DNA of 64,000 bases, taken from NCBI GenBank assembly GCA_002104905.1, contig MCFE01000287.1:39015-103014 (forward strand), in the 5' to 3' direction. Source of the stretch: Basidiobolus meristosporus CBS 931.73 (Eukaryota > Basidiobolomycota > Basidiobolomycetes > Basidiobolales > Basidiobolaceae). Shown here piece by piece: positions 46,314-60,200 of this stretch. Both the position numbers and the translations under genes were made by a program. Every line of letters starts with the position of its first letter. Within the stretch, counting starts at the first letter, position 1. The notes beneath the pieces were generated by a model. The model was not told the DNA's origin, made no database searches, and saw only the letters and a program-made list of their open reading frames with translations.

Positions 46314-47195
46314 TTAATCGCGCTCACTTAGTGGGTGCTGAGTGTCATACTCCTTGACCTGTTGTGCCAATATCTCTGGCTCCGGCTTACTAGCTGTTAA
46401 GTGCACTGGAAATCCAAGTTTATGTAGGTGGTCTCTTGTGGTGGGGCCTATGGCAGCAATACGTGTGTTGGACAGTAAGCCACAATGTTGCATCGCCTCC
46501 AGTGTCATGTCCACGCCCGAAGGACTAAAAAACACCACCCAGTCGATCCTGGGGTGGTTTGAGAGTAAATTATCAAGTTCAAGTGCGATACCGGATGATG
46601 CTTCCGTTCTATACACAGTGAGCTCATGAATGGGTATATTTGCTTCACCTAGGCGGGTAGGAAGCACCTCTCGGCGTTTATCCCCCGACAAAAATAGCAA
46701 CGACTTTTCGGGAATCTTTGCCTTAACCTCCCGATAGTTCGGAATAAAACTCTCAATAATGTATCTGGACAATTCGGTTGCCACACCCGTCTCCTCTCCA
46801 AAACACTCGAAGCCGAGTTTTCGGGCATGCTTGGCGGTTGCTCTACCCACAGTAATAAACGGCAGAGCTAACCATTCCGCTCTCTTGTCCACTGCACCTA
46901 CACCCCAAAATCCAGGTTACTCGGAGAAAGACTAGCAGTGCATCATACTACTGATACCTTTTTTCTCGAAGCACTCGTTGAATGCAAGTCTCAAGGTCTC
47001 AACCGCTCTTTGGCTGGTGGCCAAAATTCCCCAAAAGCGATCTTGCGGCGTCTGCTCCAGCAACTTTGTAAGGCTGTCAAGATTTACCGGGGTGTGAGTA
47101 ATGACGGGAAGAAAAAGCGGGTGGTAGTCATGGGAGAGAAGAGACTTCTCGTACAAATCGAGGGGTGCTTTTTCGCGAAGTAGCAGTATACTCAT
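46314..47195 (-). CDS. HEM4: uroporphyrinogen-III synthase
   Basis: Two exons. Exon 1 starts at the ATG at 47195 (MSILLLREKAPLDLYEKSLL) and is spliced at EKKG to AVDKRAEWLALPFITVGRAT. HemD-fold features: HYHPLFLPVI-like segment (DYHPLFLPVITHTPVN), WGILATSQRAVETLRLAF (first domain), LLFLSGDKRREVLPTRLGEA, LTVYRTEASSG, DWVVFFSPSGVDMTLEAMQH, and RIAAIGPTTRDHLHKLGFPV. The enzyme closes and inverts ring D of hydroxymethylbilane in haem synthesis. Sequence conservation in the family is low, but the FFSPSG and AIGPTT motifs are characteristic. Length is typical. Confidence 0.88.
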
Positions 47196-47395
47196 GCTCA
47201 ACTCGACATGGGGAATAATATTAGGGGGAGTTGTGTTGTCCAGGGTTTTTTAGTAGCAGAATATTCTAGCGAGCATTTACTTAGATCGACTCATTGATCA
47301 TTGGATGAAACTAATAAACATTTATTGACAACTAGTAATGATTCATTGATCTATAGACTCATAGAAACGTATTATGATGTGTACATATATAATGC

Positions 47396-48666
<1,271 letters not shown>

Positions 48667-48937
48667 TTTGGAAGGGTTTAGGGTGGTTAGCGCGTGAGAG
48701 ATGATATGGGTATCACGTCGAGATTAAATAATACAAAGAGCGTGACAATAAAAAAACCAAAAAAAAAAACTAGTCCAAATGGCTTCAGGATTGACACATC
48801 AATTGGTTAGATGGCCCGTGAAAAAAAGTGGAAGAAAAGTTGGAAACGTGATAACCAACGAATCCTCACCAAATCCCCACCTACGGCCACGCTCCAATGC
48901 TTGATTAATTTGCCAATTTGCTTAGTTTTATCCCAAT

Positions 48938-49669
48938 TTATTTTGCTAGCACAGTGTCGATTCCAGTTGGGTCGTTGTGTCTCTCCAGCTGGTTCCATTG
49001 AAATTGATCGAACTCCACGAATCGTCTGATATTTTCTAGGTAGTCATGCTCTTTCCAGAAGTAAATCTTCTGCCGAACCATTGGATCGAGAAACGGTTTA
49101 ACACAGCACCACAGGGTGTTCAAGAAGAGGGATGTTGGGTAGACCAGCACTCTTTCTAGACACTCGGGGAAATGCCTTTGAAGCATTGGCAGGATCTCCC
49201 GGGCCAAGCCCAAGTCGGCGTTCGCTCTAGTTGCCATAGTACGATCGAACAGCAGGGTGAACTTGTTCTTTATTAGATCTGCACGCTCTGCTTTTGCCAT
49301 CATCCAGAGGAAAAACCTAGCCTCTCTACTGCGTTGGATCAGGCCAGGTATGTGTTTACAGCTTCGCCAGACCAGGACGGTTGAGCCATCCAAAGCGGTC
49401 TTGTGGAAAAATAGTTCCCCGGTTTTTAGCACGTCCGAGAAATCCTCGTTGTGGATATTGTCGTATTCGACCTCCTTTCTCCAGTTGAGTGTTTCCATGA
49501 TGTGATTGAGTGTAGCATCGAAATCCCCCTTATTGGCTATCCAAAAACGCTCAACATCGGAGTAGGTGAAGTTGATCTTCTCGGAAAGGGCTTCCTTAAG
49601 TTTTTCGTATGTCGTTAAATCCAGGCGATGCTTTTTATCTTGGCGTCCCTCTCTGTTGAAGTGATTCAT
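48938..49669 (-). CDS. CRAL-TRIO (Sec14-like) lipid-transfer protein
   Basis: A 243-codon single exon starting MNHFNREGRQDKKHRLDLTT. An N-terminal CRAL-TRIO-N helical segment (FWIANKGDFDATLNHIMETL, NWRKEVEYDN) precedes a CRAL-TRIO lipid-binding domain: TVLVWRSCKHIPGLIQRSRE, FTLLFDRTMATRANADLGLA, REILPMLQRHFPECLERVLV, YPTSLFLNTLWCCVKPFLDP. The C terminus is short. Sec14-like proteins exchange phosphatidylinositol or other lipids between membranes. Shorter than Sec14 itself and without an added GOLD or RhoGAP domain; the ligand is unknown. Confidence 0.85.
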   Translation of the reverse strand: MNHFNREGRQDKKHRLDLTTYEKLKEALSEKINFTYSDVERFWIANKGDFDATLNHIMETLNWRKEVEYDNIHNEDFSDVLKTGELFFHKTALDGSTVLVWRSCKHIPGLIQRSREARFFLWMMAKAERADLIKNKFTLLFDRTMATRANADLGLAREILPMLQRHFPECLERVLVYPTSLFLNTLWCCVKPFLDPMVRQKIYFWKEHDYLENIRRFVEFDQFQWNQLERHNDPTGIDTVLAK

Positions 49670-50212
49670 TCAAACGGCCACTCACGATAAAAACTGTCTC
49701 TCCCAATGAAGTAGATTGTGTCTGCAACAAGTTTCCCAGCTTGACGGGGTATTTAAGGTGTTTTTTGGCTGTGTCAATGTTTACCAGCATAGTATCCACT
49801 CCTAGATCTAGGGGAGTGCATGGGCTTTAATGAGTCGCCAATAGAAGCGTAGTGTATAGACATACGCAACAAACCCGCGGAGCAACCTACCGGCACTCAA
49901 TTAGAGGCCAATTTGATGCGTCGATGTCAGGACTACGCCGGGAAAACCTTTTCACCTCAGGAAGGGGCTGTGTTTAACTCGCTGAAACACCCTATATTAA
50001 TGCGAAACAAGAAGTCGAGAATAGAGTAAATTCAAGTTTATTCGGATATTGTGGGTTTTTATACGAAATGAGCTTCAGTTTCATGATCACGTCGTATTAT
50101 GACAAAGATGAGCATCAGATTCTAGTGACTAAAACTACACATATTTACGCTACGGTCGAGTTTTTGATAGAAATATACATGGTGGGAATGAAGGGTGTGC
50201 GTGGGAACATGC
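49670..50212. other. intergenic between the CRAL-TRIO gene and SAC3
   Basis: Promoter region for the CRAL-TRIO gene and 3' flank of SAC3. AT-rich, nothing else recognised. Confidence 0.45.
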
Positions 50213-53200
50213 CTATAATGAGTTGAGCCATTCTTTCACATCGCTGATAAGCCTTGACAACCCATTGGTCTTGGTGGATTCTGAGGAATGGGCTTTCGTC
50301 TTCTTGGGAGAGTTGACGCTGACGGCTCGTTAGAATATTGCGTGACAAGGATAAGTCAGATTAGAACTTACTTGATCGTGCTGGTCAGGTCAGCCTTACG
50401 CTTTTGAAATACGGGGGTATCCTGGCTCTCGAATTCACCCTCCCATCGAAAGATTTGCGAGTGTACACTGTTTCTACATCTCTTTAGGAGGCCTTCCACA
50501 TGCTTGGGTAGGGGAGCATTCAAGGAATACTCCTCTATCTTTTCAAGAATCGACTGGCCGATTCGGTTGAATATCTCCTCATAGGAGAATGCTTCTAAAG
50601 AGTCGAGTTAATTGCGATACTGTGCTCTCCCCATAGGCTCTACCTACCTAACGAGTTTCTAGTAATCATTTGATGAACCCGCCCGTAGAGATGGTCTTTT
50701 TCATTCTGGTTCATGGAAGATATCGAGTGGATGAACTCATCATATGCACCCACAAGTACGCTATGGATATGTAATTAATTGGTGATGACTCTGTGATGTA
50801 TGCAATACGATGCTATATACTTGACGTCGGTGGAATCTCCGGGAGTTGAGGTGGTAATTGTGGGAAGAATGCACAACTCTAAGATTCTTAGTGATGACGC
50901 GTTTACGAGGCTGTTTTCGGAGCTTATCGTTCGTCCAAGTTCAAAGGTAACCTCGTTGAAGGTGGAGATGATCAAGTTCGAAATGGATAGATTCTGGCTA
51001 GCAGAGGTCTCTGCAGAGAAAAGGTTAATCTTGTGCATCCAGTCATACTAGTTCCGTAACGCACCTAAGCCAGTCTTGGTTTTCTCAGCAATCTTGTACA
51101 ATACCCAATCATATAGCTCCTGAAATCCGTTCAGAAGCACTGATGTACTAGGTTAGTCGTTTGAGAAGAGTCGGATCTGTTTGATGCTAAGGCGTTACCA
51201 TAGAGTTTGTCTGGCTGGTGGGCCCGTTTCTGGATGGTGCTACTGGCTAGCCAACATAGATTATCACGTAACCCAGGGTCCATCATCTCTGTGGTCATGA
51301 TCAAAATGCGATAAGATGCAATGAACCTGTGCCCACAAAAGGAGCGGAGCCCCAGTCCACTTTCCACCTAAATTTCATGATTCCACGTAAATATATGGTC
51401 ACCGCTTGAGAGACCAAATGTAGCTCACCGATTTCTTGAACAAAGAAATGGACTCATCAGAGGATGGCCAGAACATAATTAAAAGCGGGAGATTTAAATC
51501 TGAGCTCAGGTACAGGAATTCCCTGAGTCTTTCTCTCTGCTCAGCCCAGTACTTGGCGCTATTTGGCAAGGTGGTAAATGTCGTGGTTACGGTGGATGGA
51601 GTCTGGTAAAATGGGCTTACATTTTCACTTGGTTGTGGCGGTCCTCAGGGAAGAAAGCGACTTGGAAAACGGTGGCGGAAAATCTCATGCTCTATGGGCA
51701 AATTTCATGAATACACCTCAGCAACCAAATAAAGCCTCGCCATGTCTCCACCATTACCTTGGGTCGTAGATGCTCCAGGGTGCTATTCGGGATCAGCGAA
51801 ATGCTGTACTGAGGATCGCTTTCATTGGAATCGTAGGTGTAAACCCCATCCACAGTCTTGGGCCAAACGTGGGACGGGCCTAGCTTGATACGCAACCACT
51901 TGGCAGTTAGTTCGTTCATTGAGTCGTAGCAAACCCCTAGTGACCACGGTGGATGCCATCCGGGTTTCAGCGACTGTTTCAGAAGTGCGCTTAGAGGAAT
52001 AGGGTTCCAGAGAGACTTGCTATGTTCAACCTAATAGATTCAAGCGTGGAGCATGGGGTCAATAACTCTCTTGATTATCAGTGCTAATGAAGTGCTTGGA
52101 CCTCTTCGAGTGCTGCGGCTATGTTCATTCCTTTAGAGTCCTTGGTGATGGTGAGCCCGCGCCCTTCCGTCAGTCCGTTCTTGCTGACGCCGACAAGAAG
52201 TCGAGCCTGATCGTCTAGTGAGGTCTGAGGGTTTCCTACACCAAGTGATCGGAAATTGAGGGATGATTTTAGTGCCAGTTGCCTCTCTATTTCTCGTTGA
52301 GTTCTGATTTCAATATATGTATCTTTCCAACAGGTGAACTCTTTCTGAAGTGATTTGAAGTCAGATATAGTGCAGGCTACGGTGCTTTCGATCGACTCCT
52401 GAACAATGTTGAAGAATAAATATTGGAAGGCCTCTTCCGCTATAGATTCCAACAGGGCGTTTTTCCTGCGCTCCTGTTCAATATATTGGACGACTGTCGA
52501 TTGGACCACGGTCGATATATGCTTTCCTACTGTCTCCAGTACGACGCCTTGAAGCATTTGTTCGGCGATTGCTCCAATTAGTTGGCGTCTGTTCGCTTCC
52601 TCTTTCTCCTTCTTTGCTTTTTCTAATGCAGCTAAGCGTTGCTTCACTAGCTCAGTATTTGGCGTAGAAACTGCCTTCTTCTCAGATACTTGGTCACTTT
52701 TGGCCGCGTCACCCAAGCTTTCTTGTTTGTTTGTACCCAAAGTCGTCGGAATAGCCACGCCTGGGGTCGCTGATATTGAGGTCGCTAGATTAGGCTGAGG
52801 AGGAGCGATTTGAGTACTGAATGTCGAGGTTATGGGGGTGGCCACAAAGGGTTTGGTAACGAATGTTGTTGATGCGTCATGAGATGGTTGAGCTTTGTTT
52901 TCCAATGCGCTAAGGGAGAATGAAAAGCCAGGCTTTATCCCAGCCGATGGGAGCGGACTGGCAGATGCCTGTATAGGAAAAGCCGCTGACTTCAGTGCTG
53001 TTGGGATAGAGCGTGCCATAGTGGCTTCCGAAGCTACACCGTTGGAACGCTTCCGGCTCTTGGAGTCTGTATCAACGTACGTTGATTCGGGGAGAGTGAG
53101 ATCAAAAGTCATCGTAAACGGACTTGGATGAGGCCCACCCTGAGAAGCGGTGCCATTCACAATATCTCTATTCGACAACCCGCCCCTCTTCTGCTCGACC

Positions 53201-54815
53201 AGAGTAAGAGACTTGATCTGCTTGAAAGTTTGGTCGGATTCTTGAGCATAAATTTGCGTTAGCAACCAGACCGGAGATTGACAAGTGGATGAACATTCCA
53301 GTACCATAAAAGACCAGTCGTTTGCTTTTGGCGTCTTTTTTGCCGAATTTCACCGCGAGAACCGGGTCCTCAACCACCTCAAGCCCGTACTCTTGGCAAG
53401 CTTGGATCGCTTGATCGGCGTCATCGAACCACAGGAGATCGACCAAATCACTGATAGGGAATCCTTGAAGCTGGTAAAGATACGTTTTGTTCATGGCCTT
53501 CAACGCGTTCCTTCTCACCTCTACAAAATGCCACTCAAGAAGACAAGACATCAAGTATGAGGTGTGTTTGTGCTTCACAAGCTTGAAAAATTTGGAGAAG
53601 AAGTTCTGAGATGCCTCACAGTTAGGAGACATGTTACGCTTGAAGTATACGTTGTTGCATTGGCATAGGGAATGGAACTTGAGTGCCTGCTGGACTATGG
53701 ATGAGCAAAAGACTTCCTTGGGGTATAGCTGTGCTTGGCGGGCGATGTCGATGTCCCGAAGATGCGTAATGATGTTGTATGCTCGGAACTCGGCTTCGTT
53801 CGGACAAGGAATGCCTTCTTCACGCAGGTCATCGTAGAATTCTTGTAAACTTCGGAGAACTAATCGAATCATACTACACGTTAGCCACTGCATATACTTC
53901 TCGCATCCACCGGCAACCCACCTTTACGAAGCTGTTCGGTTTCTTGTTGCTCGCTGAAGTTAGGGTTGTCGCACAGCTGGTGTAAACAAAGGATGTGATA
54001 CCGGGCGATGCGCTCGTGCGCTAGGACCGCTTCCAGATTTCGGCAATTCTGGAGCGTAAAGTCTTGTCTAATGGATCTAGTTCTATCTCTAATGAAGCCA
54101 TGTGAATCTTCTAAGCCGGGGTCATTGTCGACTATTTCGTCGATCAAATAGTCCAAGGTGCTCTGTTCAAACGATCAATAAAAGACCACACGCGGAGGCA
54201 TCACGAGGCTACTAACGGTGAGAACGGCGGGTGGGCGGACATCGGAGGGGAGGGGTTGCTCGTTTCCAGCTGCCGGACGATGGTACGCTTTCACTGCGCG
54301 AGAATGGTCGATCCTATTCGTGCCAGGTATCTAAAATAATGAACAGAAGAGTGGACCGCAGTTTTCGTAGATGTGTCGCTAGAGTTATACATTGCCATCA
54401 ACTACAACAGACATACAGAATATGCCGAGCAGAGGGTTGAAAAGCGCTACATACCAGCTCAAATTTCTCCAGGTTCTTCTGGTATTCTCTTTCTTCACGT
54501 TCAAATTCTGGGCACATGTCTTGGCAGGTACCCACGAAATTGATGGCCTGATCTAAGCGGATTGGCTTGGTGGGATCCTGGATCAGCCCTTTGGCGATGT
54601 ACTCCGCTCGGAGATTTGGCCTCAAGGCCTTAAGCTAAAACAAAGGTTACGGTGGGGACTTCGGTGAGCAGAGGGATTGCTTCGCTGTTGATGGGGAAAA
54701 ACCTGCATACCTCTTGGTATCTGTTGGCTTCCGGAACATTATTGAATCGGGCAACGCGTTCTTCAGAGGTCTGGCTCTCCTCCTTAGTGAAGCCTCCTCT
54801 CTTATTCCTTATCAT
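50213..54815 (-). CDS. SAC3: SAC3/GANP mRNA-export scaffold (TREX-2)
   Basis: A long multi-exon gene. It starts [20 protein letters not shown] at 54815, then [20 protein letters not shown] and the family signature [23 protein letters not shown]3 helical domain: LTLQN-type block ([20 protein letters not shown]), [84 protein letters not shown] long Ser/Pro/Thr-rich middle follows, then a basic helix ([20 protein letters not shown]) and the region that binds Cdc31-type centrin in Sac3. Further exons ([65 protein letters not shown]) end [14 protein letters not shown]-2 links transcription to nuclear pores. Exon boundaries downstream of 52084 are inferred. Confidence 0.86.
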
Positions 54816-55356
54816 ATCGATACTTCAAGTAAACCAAGGTTAAGAAGACTAAGACTTGACCAATATGAAACTAAACCACCACGCGTTCATGAATTTTGGT
54901 CTGAAGTAGTGCGAGCGCTACCGTTTACTGTGCTCCATTCATTGGCAGGCCAGTATTGATTGGATGATTAGAGATTGCTTAGTTTAAATCATAATCAGGC
55001 CCATGAATTTCGGCCATTGCACAGTAGATTTGATTGATATCATGGGTTTGCCATGTACAGCTTCCTGCAATATTCTTGTAGATAGTACCTCACCATTACA
55101 AATCCTACTGTGCATTGTTGCTAGTTACAAGCATGCCGTATACTTTTAAAGTGAACACCCAGCTTATTACTCACAACTTGTTGACTAAGTGGCGCATAGA
55201 GTATTATCACCACATTTATCTTTGAAGCATTTAGTGTTGTAAATATTTAGTTTACACCTAAACCACTTGTATAGTGTCATATGCTAATTGGCTGACTGCC
55301 AAGCTATGAATTACTTAAAATTTAGCTTGTAAGAGTTTGGGAGAACATGTAGATTA
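54816..55356. other. intergenic, SAC3 promoter and left border of the retroelement region
   Basis: AT-rich and free of recognisable genes. The five bases before the first LTR are GATTA (55352-55356), a candidate target-site copy whose partner is not in the window. Confidence 0.5.
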
Positions 55357-55705
55357 TGTTGTAAAAATTTCGAATTCCACCTAAATATTCACCTAACTTA
55401 GTCACTTAGATCATTACCTTCAAATCCTAGGGAATACTGACCAAATTCCTTGTTGGGATTTACTTAGAATACTTTCACCAAAATACCAGGTACCCAGAAC
55501 ATGAAAATTATCAAAGTTGTCCAAACAGCCACAAACTTTGCACACATGTTCTTGGGACCTTCCTTAACCTATTCTATGTGTTTGTAATGCCAAGACCATG
55601 TCAAAGTATAAATAATACTTTTACATTCAATAAATCATTAAGTGAAAACCACATAATCTACTTGTCCTCCCAATCACTTCCAACATCTCCAAGACTCTTA
55701 CAACA
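55357..55705 (+). repeat. copia-type LTR 1
   Basis: A 349-bp element bounded TGTTG...CAACA, equal in length to the LTR at 55890-56238 and about 3% different by eye. It has a TATAAATA (about 55605-55612) and an AATAAA shortly after, suitable for promoter and polyadenylation within the LTR. Confidence 0.9.
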
Positions 55706-55889
55706 GGTTATGAGCCCCATGCTGTCACTCTCTGCAAAGTTTACTACTGCTATTACTGGAACTTTTCCCTCTACTGAAAAGTTGGATGGATCTAACTACT
55801 AAGTGTGGAAGGAGAAGATGAAGATGAAGATGCTGCTACAAGAAAGAGGCCTTTGGGATATTGTCATGGGAGAAGAATGCCCTCCTAAG
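55706..55889 (+). pseudogene. truncated copia gag remnant
   Basis: 184 bp of internal sequence following LTR 1, homologous to the start of the intact gag copy (MSPMLSLSAKFTTAITGTFP). It contains an in-frame stop (TAA at 55800-55802, GSNY*) and a 6-bp insertion (GATGAAGAT repeat), and stops at CCTCCTAAG where LTR 2 begins. An inserted element separates it from the rest of its own element. Confidence 0.85.
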
Positions 55890-56238
55890 TGTTGTAAAAA
55901 TTCGTATTTCCACCTAAATATTCACCTAACTTAGTCACTTAGATCATCACCTTCATATCCTAGAGAATACTGACCAAATTCCTAGTTGGGATTTACTTAG
56001 AATATTTTCACCAAAATACCAGGTACCCAGAACATGAAAATTATCAAAGTTGTCCAAACAGCCACAAACTTTGCACACATGTTCTTGGGACCTTCCTTAA
56101 CCTATTCTATGTGTTTGTAATGCCAAGACCATGTCAAAGTATAAATAATACTTTTACATTCAATAAATCATTAAGTGAAAACCACATAATCTACTTGTCC
56201 TCCCAATCACTTCCAATATCTCCAAGACTCTTACAACA
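55890..56238 (+). repeat. copia-type LTR 2
   Basis: A 349-bp direct repeat of LTR 1, starting TGTTG and ending CAACA. It is immediately followed by GGTTATGAGCCC. TATA (TATAAATA near 56138) and AATAAA (near 56161) are retained. The preceding bases CTAAG look like the interrupted gag of the first element. Confidence 0.9.
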
Positions 56239-56250
56239 GGTTATGAGCCC
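56239..56250 (+). promoter_or_regulatory. putative copia primer-binding site (initiator tRNA-Met anticodon arm)
   Basis: GGTTATGAGCCC directly follows the LTR. Its complement, GGGCTCATAACC, matches the 5' side of the anticodon stem and the CAT anticodon loop of eukaryotic initiator tRNA-Met, not the 3' acceptor end. Drosophila copia is known to prime from a cleaved 5' half of this tRNA. The same bases occur at 55706-55717. The ATG within it is the gag start. Confidence 0.65.
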
Positions 56251-57259
56251 CAAGCTGTCACTCTCTGCAATGTCTACTACTGCTATTACTGGAATTTTTC
56301 CCTCTGCTGAAAAGTTGGATGGATCTAACTACCAAGTGTGGATGGTGAAGATGAAGATGCTGCTACAAGAAAGAGGCCTTTGGGATATTGTCATGGGAGA
56401 AGAATGCCCTCCTAAAAATGTGGGAGAGGAAGCCTTAAAGTACCAGAAGAAAGAACAAAGTGCCTTTAACTGCATTTGCCTTAATGTCAAGGACAAATTG
56501 CTAATTCAATGCTCAAGAGCAAAAACGGCAAAGAATGCCTGGAAAGCATTAGAGGACACCTACCAGTCATGTTCAGCTGCTAAGAAGATGTATCTGAGAC
56601 GAAAATTCTTTACTACAAAGATGCTGCCAGGAGAAGAAATGAAAAATCTAATTAACAGAATTACCCTGCTGGTAGATGAGATGGAATTTGTGGGTGTACC
56701 AACTACTGATGAGGATGTGATAGTTACCATCCTGAATAGCCTGTCAGACAAGTTTCAGGGCCTTGTATCAGCCCTAGAGTCCAGAACTGAAGATTTGACC
56801 TTAAATTACGTATATGGAAGGCTTCTGGATGAAGAATTAAGAAAATCAAGCGCCAATAAGAAGGAAGAAGAAAATGCTTTAATAGGCAGTGATAACCAAC
56901 AAAGGAGGTACCCAAGACCCTACAAAGGCAACAGCAACCTGTTTTGTAACTACTGCAAAAGGAAAGGATACACATCAGACCGGTGTCTCAAAAGGAAAGA
57001 TAATCAGCAAAAGAAGCCTGAATATGGAAATGCTGCAACAACTGAAGATAGACTATTCATATCTGCACTAAATATGACCACAAACAAGGATTCTCAGACG
57101 TGGTATATTGACTCTGGAGCTTTGCAACACTTTACACACCAAAAAGAACTTTTTACCCAATATCAAGAAATTCCAATTAAGAAGGTTTTCATGGGTGACA
57201 ATAGAACACTTGATGCAGTGGGAGAAGGAACTATCCTAATTTCTGAAGAGGATGGATGA
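56243..57259 (+). pseudogene. copia gag-protease (interrupted)
   Basis: An open frame from the ATG at 56243, 338 codons. Gag (UBN2/retrotran-type): KLDGSNYQVWMVKMKMLLQE, KNAWKALEDTYQSCSAAKKM, RKFFTTKMLPGEEMKNLINR, DEDVIVTILNSLSDKFQGLV. A zinc-knuckle-like FCNYCKRKGYTSDRC has Tyr where the CCHC histidine normally stands, so it is probably defective. Protease: TWYIDSGALQHFTHQ with the DSG active site, then FMGDNRTLDAVGEGTILISE. It breaks off at about 57255, where gypsy sequence begins; copia resumes at 63165. Integrity of the remaining frame suggests a fairly recent element. Confidence 0.88.
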
Positions 57260-60200
57260 GAGCCCTTTTCCAGAAATCTGACTCAGCAACCAGAAATATT
57301 ACTGTTGATGCCCCTATTGGGACTCATAAAGTGAATCCAAGCAGCCCTGACAACAGACAATACAAAGTGGATGCCTTTGCTACCAAAAGACACCTCCCTG
57401 AAGAACCTGCCAAGCCCATCCTTAGAAGACCACAATTTGAAGAACCTGAAGTTGTTATTGACAAGAGGCCTGGTATGCTGCCCACCCAAGATCCATTGCC
57501 TCACTTTCAGATGACTTCAAAGATAGCAAGCTACTCAAGCCCTCAACTGATTAGTGAGAAGCTGCTGAAGCAGAACCTCACTTTGTTGGTTGCAGAAATC
57601 ATGAGTGTATCCCCATCTGTTAGGAAGACCTTTGATGAGCAGCTTAGAACAAGATGACAAGCTGTTGAACATATAGACACCCATATAATTCAGACAAACC
57701 ATGAAGACCACCAAGAGGATGACAACACTGCTGAATATAAGACCTTTTACTCAGTTGCAACTGCTGTGGTGAAAGGGTATATATATGATGACCCTGTTGA
57801 CTGCCATATTGACAGTGGCTCAGAGATTTGTGTTATGCCGCTAGACTTCTGGAAGAAACTTAAAAGCAAGGAGCTACTGCCTGTTGATAGAGATATTGGA
57901 TGGAACATGACCAATGCAAACTCAGGATCTAGTCCACTCTATGGTGTAGTACACAAGTTCCCTATTGAGGTACAAGGAATCAAGGTCTGGCTTCCCCTCT
58001 TCATCTGCCAGAAGGCAAACTTTGACCTTCTACTAGGTAGACCATGGGAAACCAGTACTAAGGCTACAACTACCAACTATTCCAATGGGTCAGTATGGTA
58101 CACCATACAAGGATCCAACCTAGGACTACAGTCAACCTTCTGTGGTGTAACACCCAACAATAAGAGGACACATACTGCTTGCCAGAAGACACATCTTGTT
58201 ATGGAAGAAGATGAAGAGCCTGACAACATACACCCCAACATTTGGAGCTGCTCATTAGGTATACAGGAGCAAACAGCTATGGTTCAAACAAAATACAAGA
58301 CAGTAGAACAGAAGATTAGACCATCACTTACCCCATTGACTGATGGATCTTGACCTGCTGATTACATTAGACCACCAGAAGAAACACCAGAAGATATACA
58401 ACTTACACCTGAGAGACTTAAGCAACTTATCATTGGTGATGGAAACCTAACACCAGAGGAGATACTATTATTTAAGGAGACCTTGAAAAGGCATGATAAG
58501 GTCTTCTCATATAATGACAAGGAGATGGGACTCTTAAAGACATTGGTTGAAAAACACATCAAGATTCATACAGTGCCCCACACACCCTGGTCATTCAAGC
58601 CTTACCCACTGCCCAGAGGACTCCAAGCTGATGTGCATGACCTACTTAAGAAGAAGATAGAAGCTGGTATCCTAGAACCTTGCCATGGACCCTATGCTAA
58701 CAGATGGTTTGTGACCAAAAAGATGAATGGAAAGCTCCAATTCATTCAAGACATGCAACCTGCAAATGCTGTCACTATCAGAGATGCTGCTATACCTCCA
58801 TCTATTGATGACTTTGCAGAAAGCTTTAGTGGCCACTCCATCTACTCAACATATGATCTCTACTCAGGATATGACCAGATCCCCCTTGATGAGACATCAA
58901 GAGATATGTTTGCGCTACAGACACCATTTGGACTGTTAAGGATGACAAGACTCAGCCAAGGGGCTACAAACTCCATGGCTCAGTTCCAGATATGCATGGT
59001 AAATGTGCTCTATCAGTTTATACCTGAGAAACTTGCTGTCTTTGTGGATGACATAGGCATCAAAGGACCAAAATTCCGGGACACCACTGAAGTTATGCCT
59101 GGAGTAAGAAAGTTTGTCTATGACCATATTGCAGACAATGATGCCATATTAGGAGCCATTGAAGAAGCTGGACTCACCATCAGTGGTGAGAAAAGCAGCT
59201 TTGGTGTATCAGAGATATCCATTGTTGGACAAAAATGCAACACCTTTGGTTGTTTACCTGGAGACTCCAAGACACAAAAGATATGCAACTGGCCATCCCC
59301 CACAAATCTCACACAAGCTTGTGGCTTTGTGGCAGCTTGTGGGTTCTTTAGGATCTGGATCCCAAGATTTTCTGAGATAGCAGAACCAATTTACCAACTA
59401 CAGAGAAAGAACACCCCATTTATCTGGGGAGAAGAGCAAGAAGAAGCCATGCAAATACTGAAAGAGGCCTTAGTATCTCCACCAGTTCTAAGACCTCTTG
59501 ACTATCAAAACACCAAATGCCCACCTATTTTGACAGTGAATGCAAGCCTTATAGGAGCTGGAGCACTACTTGGACAAGATGATGAAGATGGCAACCGCTA
59601 TGCCTGCAGATAAGAGAGCTGCCTATTCTCTCCTAGAGAACAAAGATACTCACAGATTAGGAGAGAACTACTAGGAGTTGTGAAGATGCTGAGGAAACTA
59701 AAGTCACAACTCTACATGACACATTTTATCCTGGAGACAGATGCCAAGCCACTTATAGGAATGATCAACAAGCCTGACCTACCTGATGATGCCACAAACC
59801 AATGGATGGCATGGCTGAAAATGTTTGACTTTGAGGTCAAACATATCCCTGGCAAGACAAATGTTGTGGCTGATGCACTCTCCAGGAAGGGACCAGAATT
59901 ATTTGAAGACTTGGACCCTCACTTTGATGATATCATTGATGCAGAGATCCAACAGATTGCCATCAAGGACCAAGAGAGAACTACCTGGAGTCTGATCAAG
60001 GAATATCTAAGGACACTTAAGAAACCTAGTTGGATGGAAATTCAGGAGTTTAGAAAACTCAGGAAGAAGGCACATCACTACTATCTTAAAGATGATCTTC
60101 TCTTTAAGCAAGTGAAGCCTGGACTTATGCCAAGAAGAGTAGTCACTACCCCTCAAGAGCAACTGAACATCATGACAAGTATCCACCAAGGAGAACCAGG

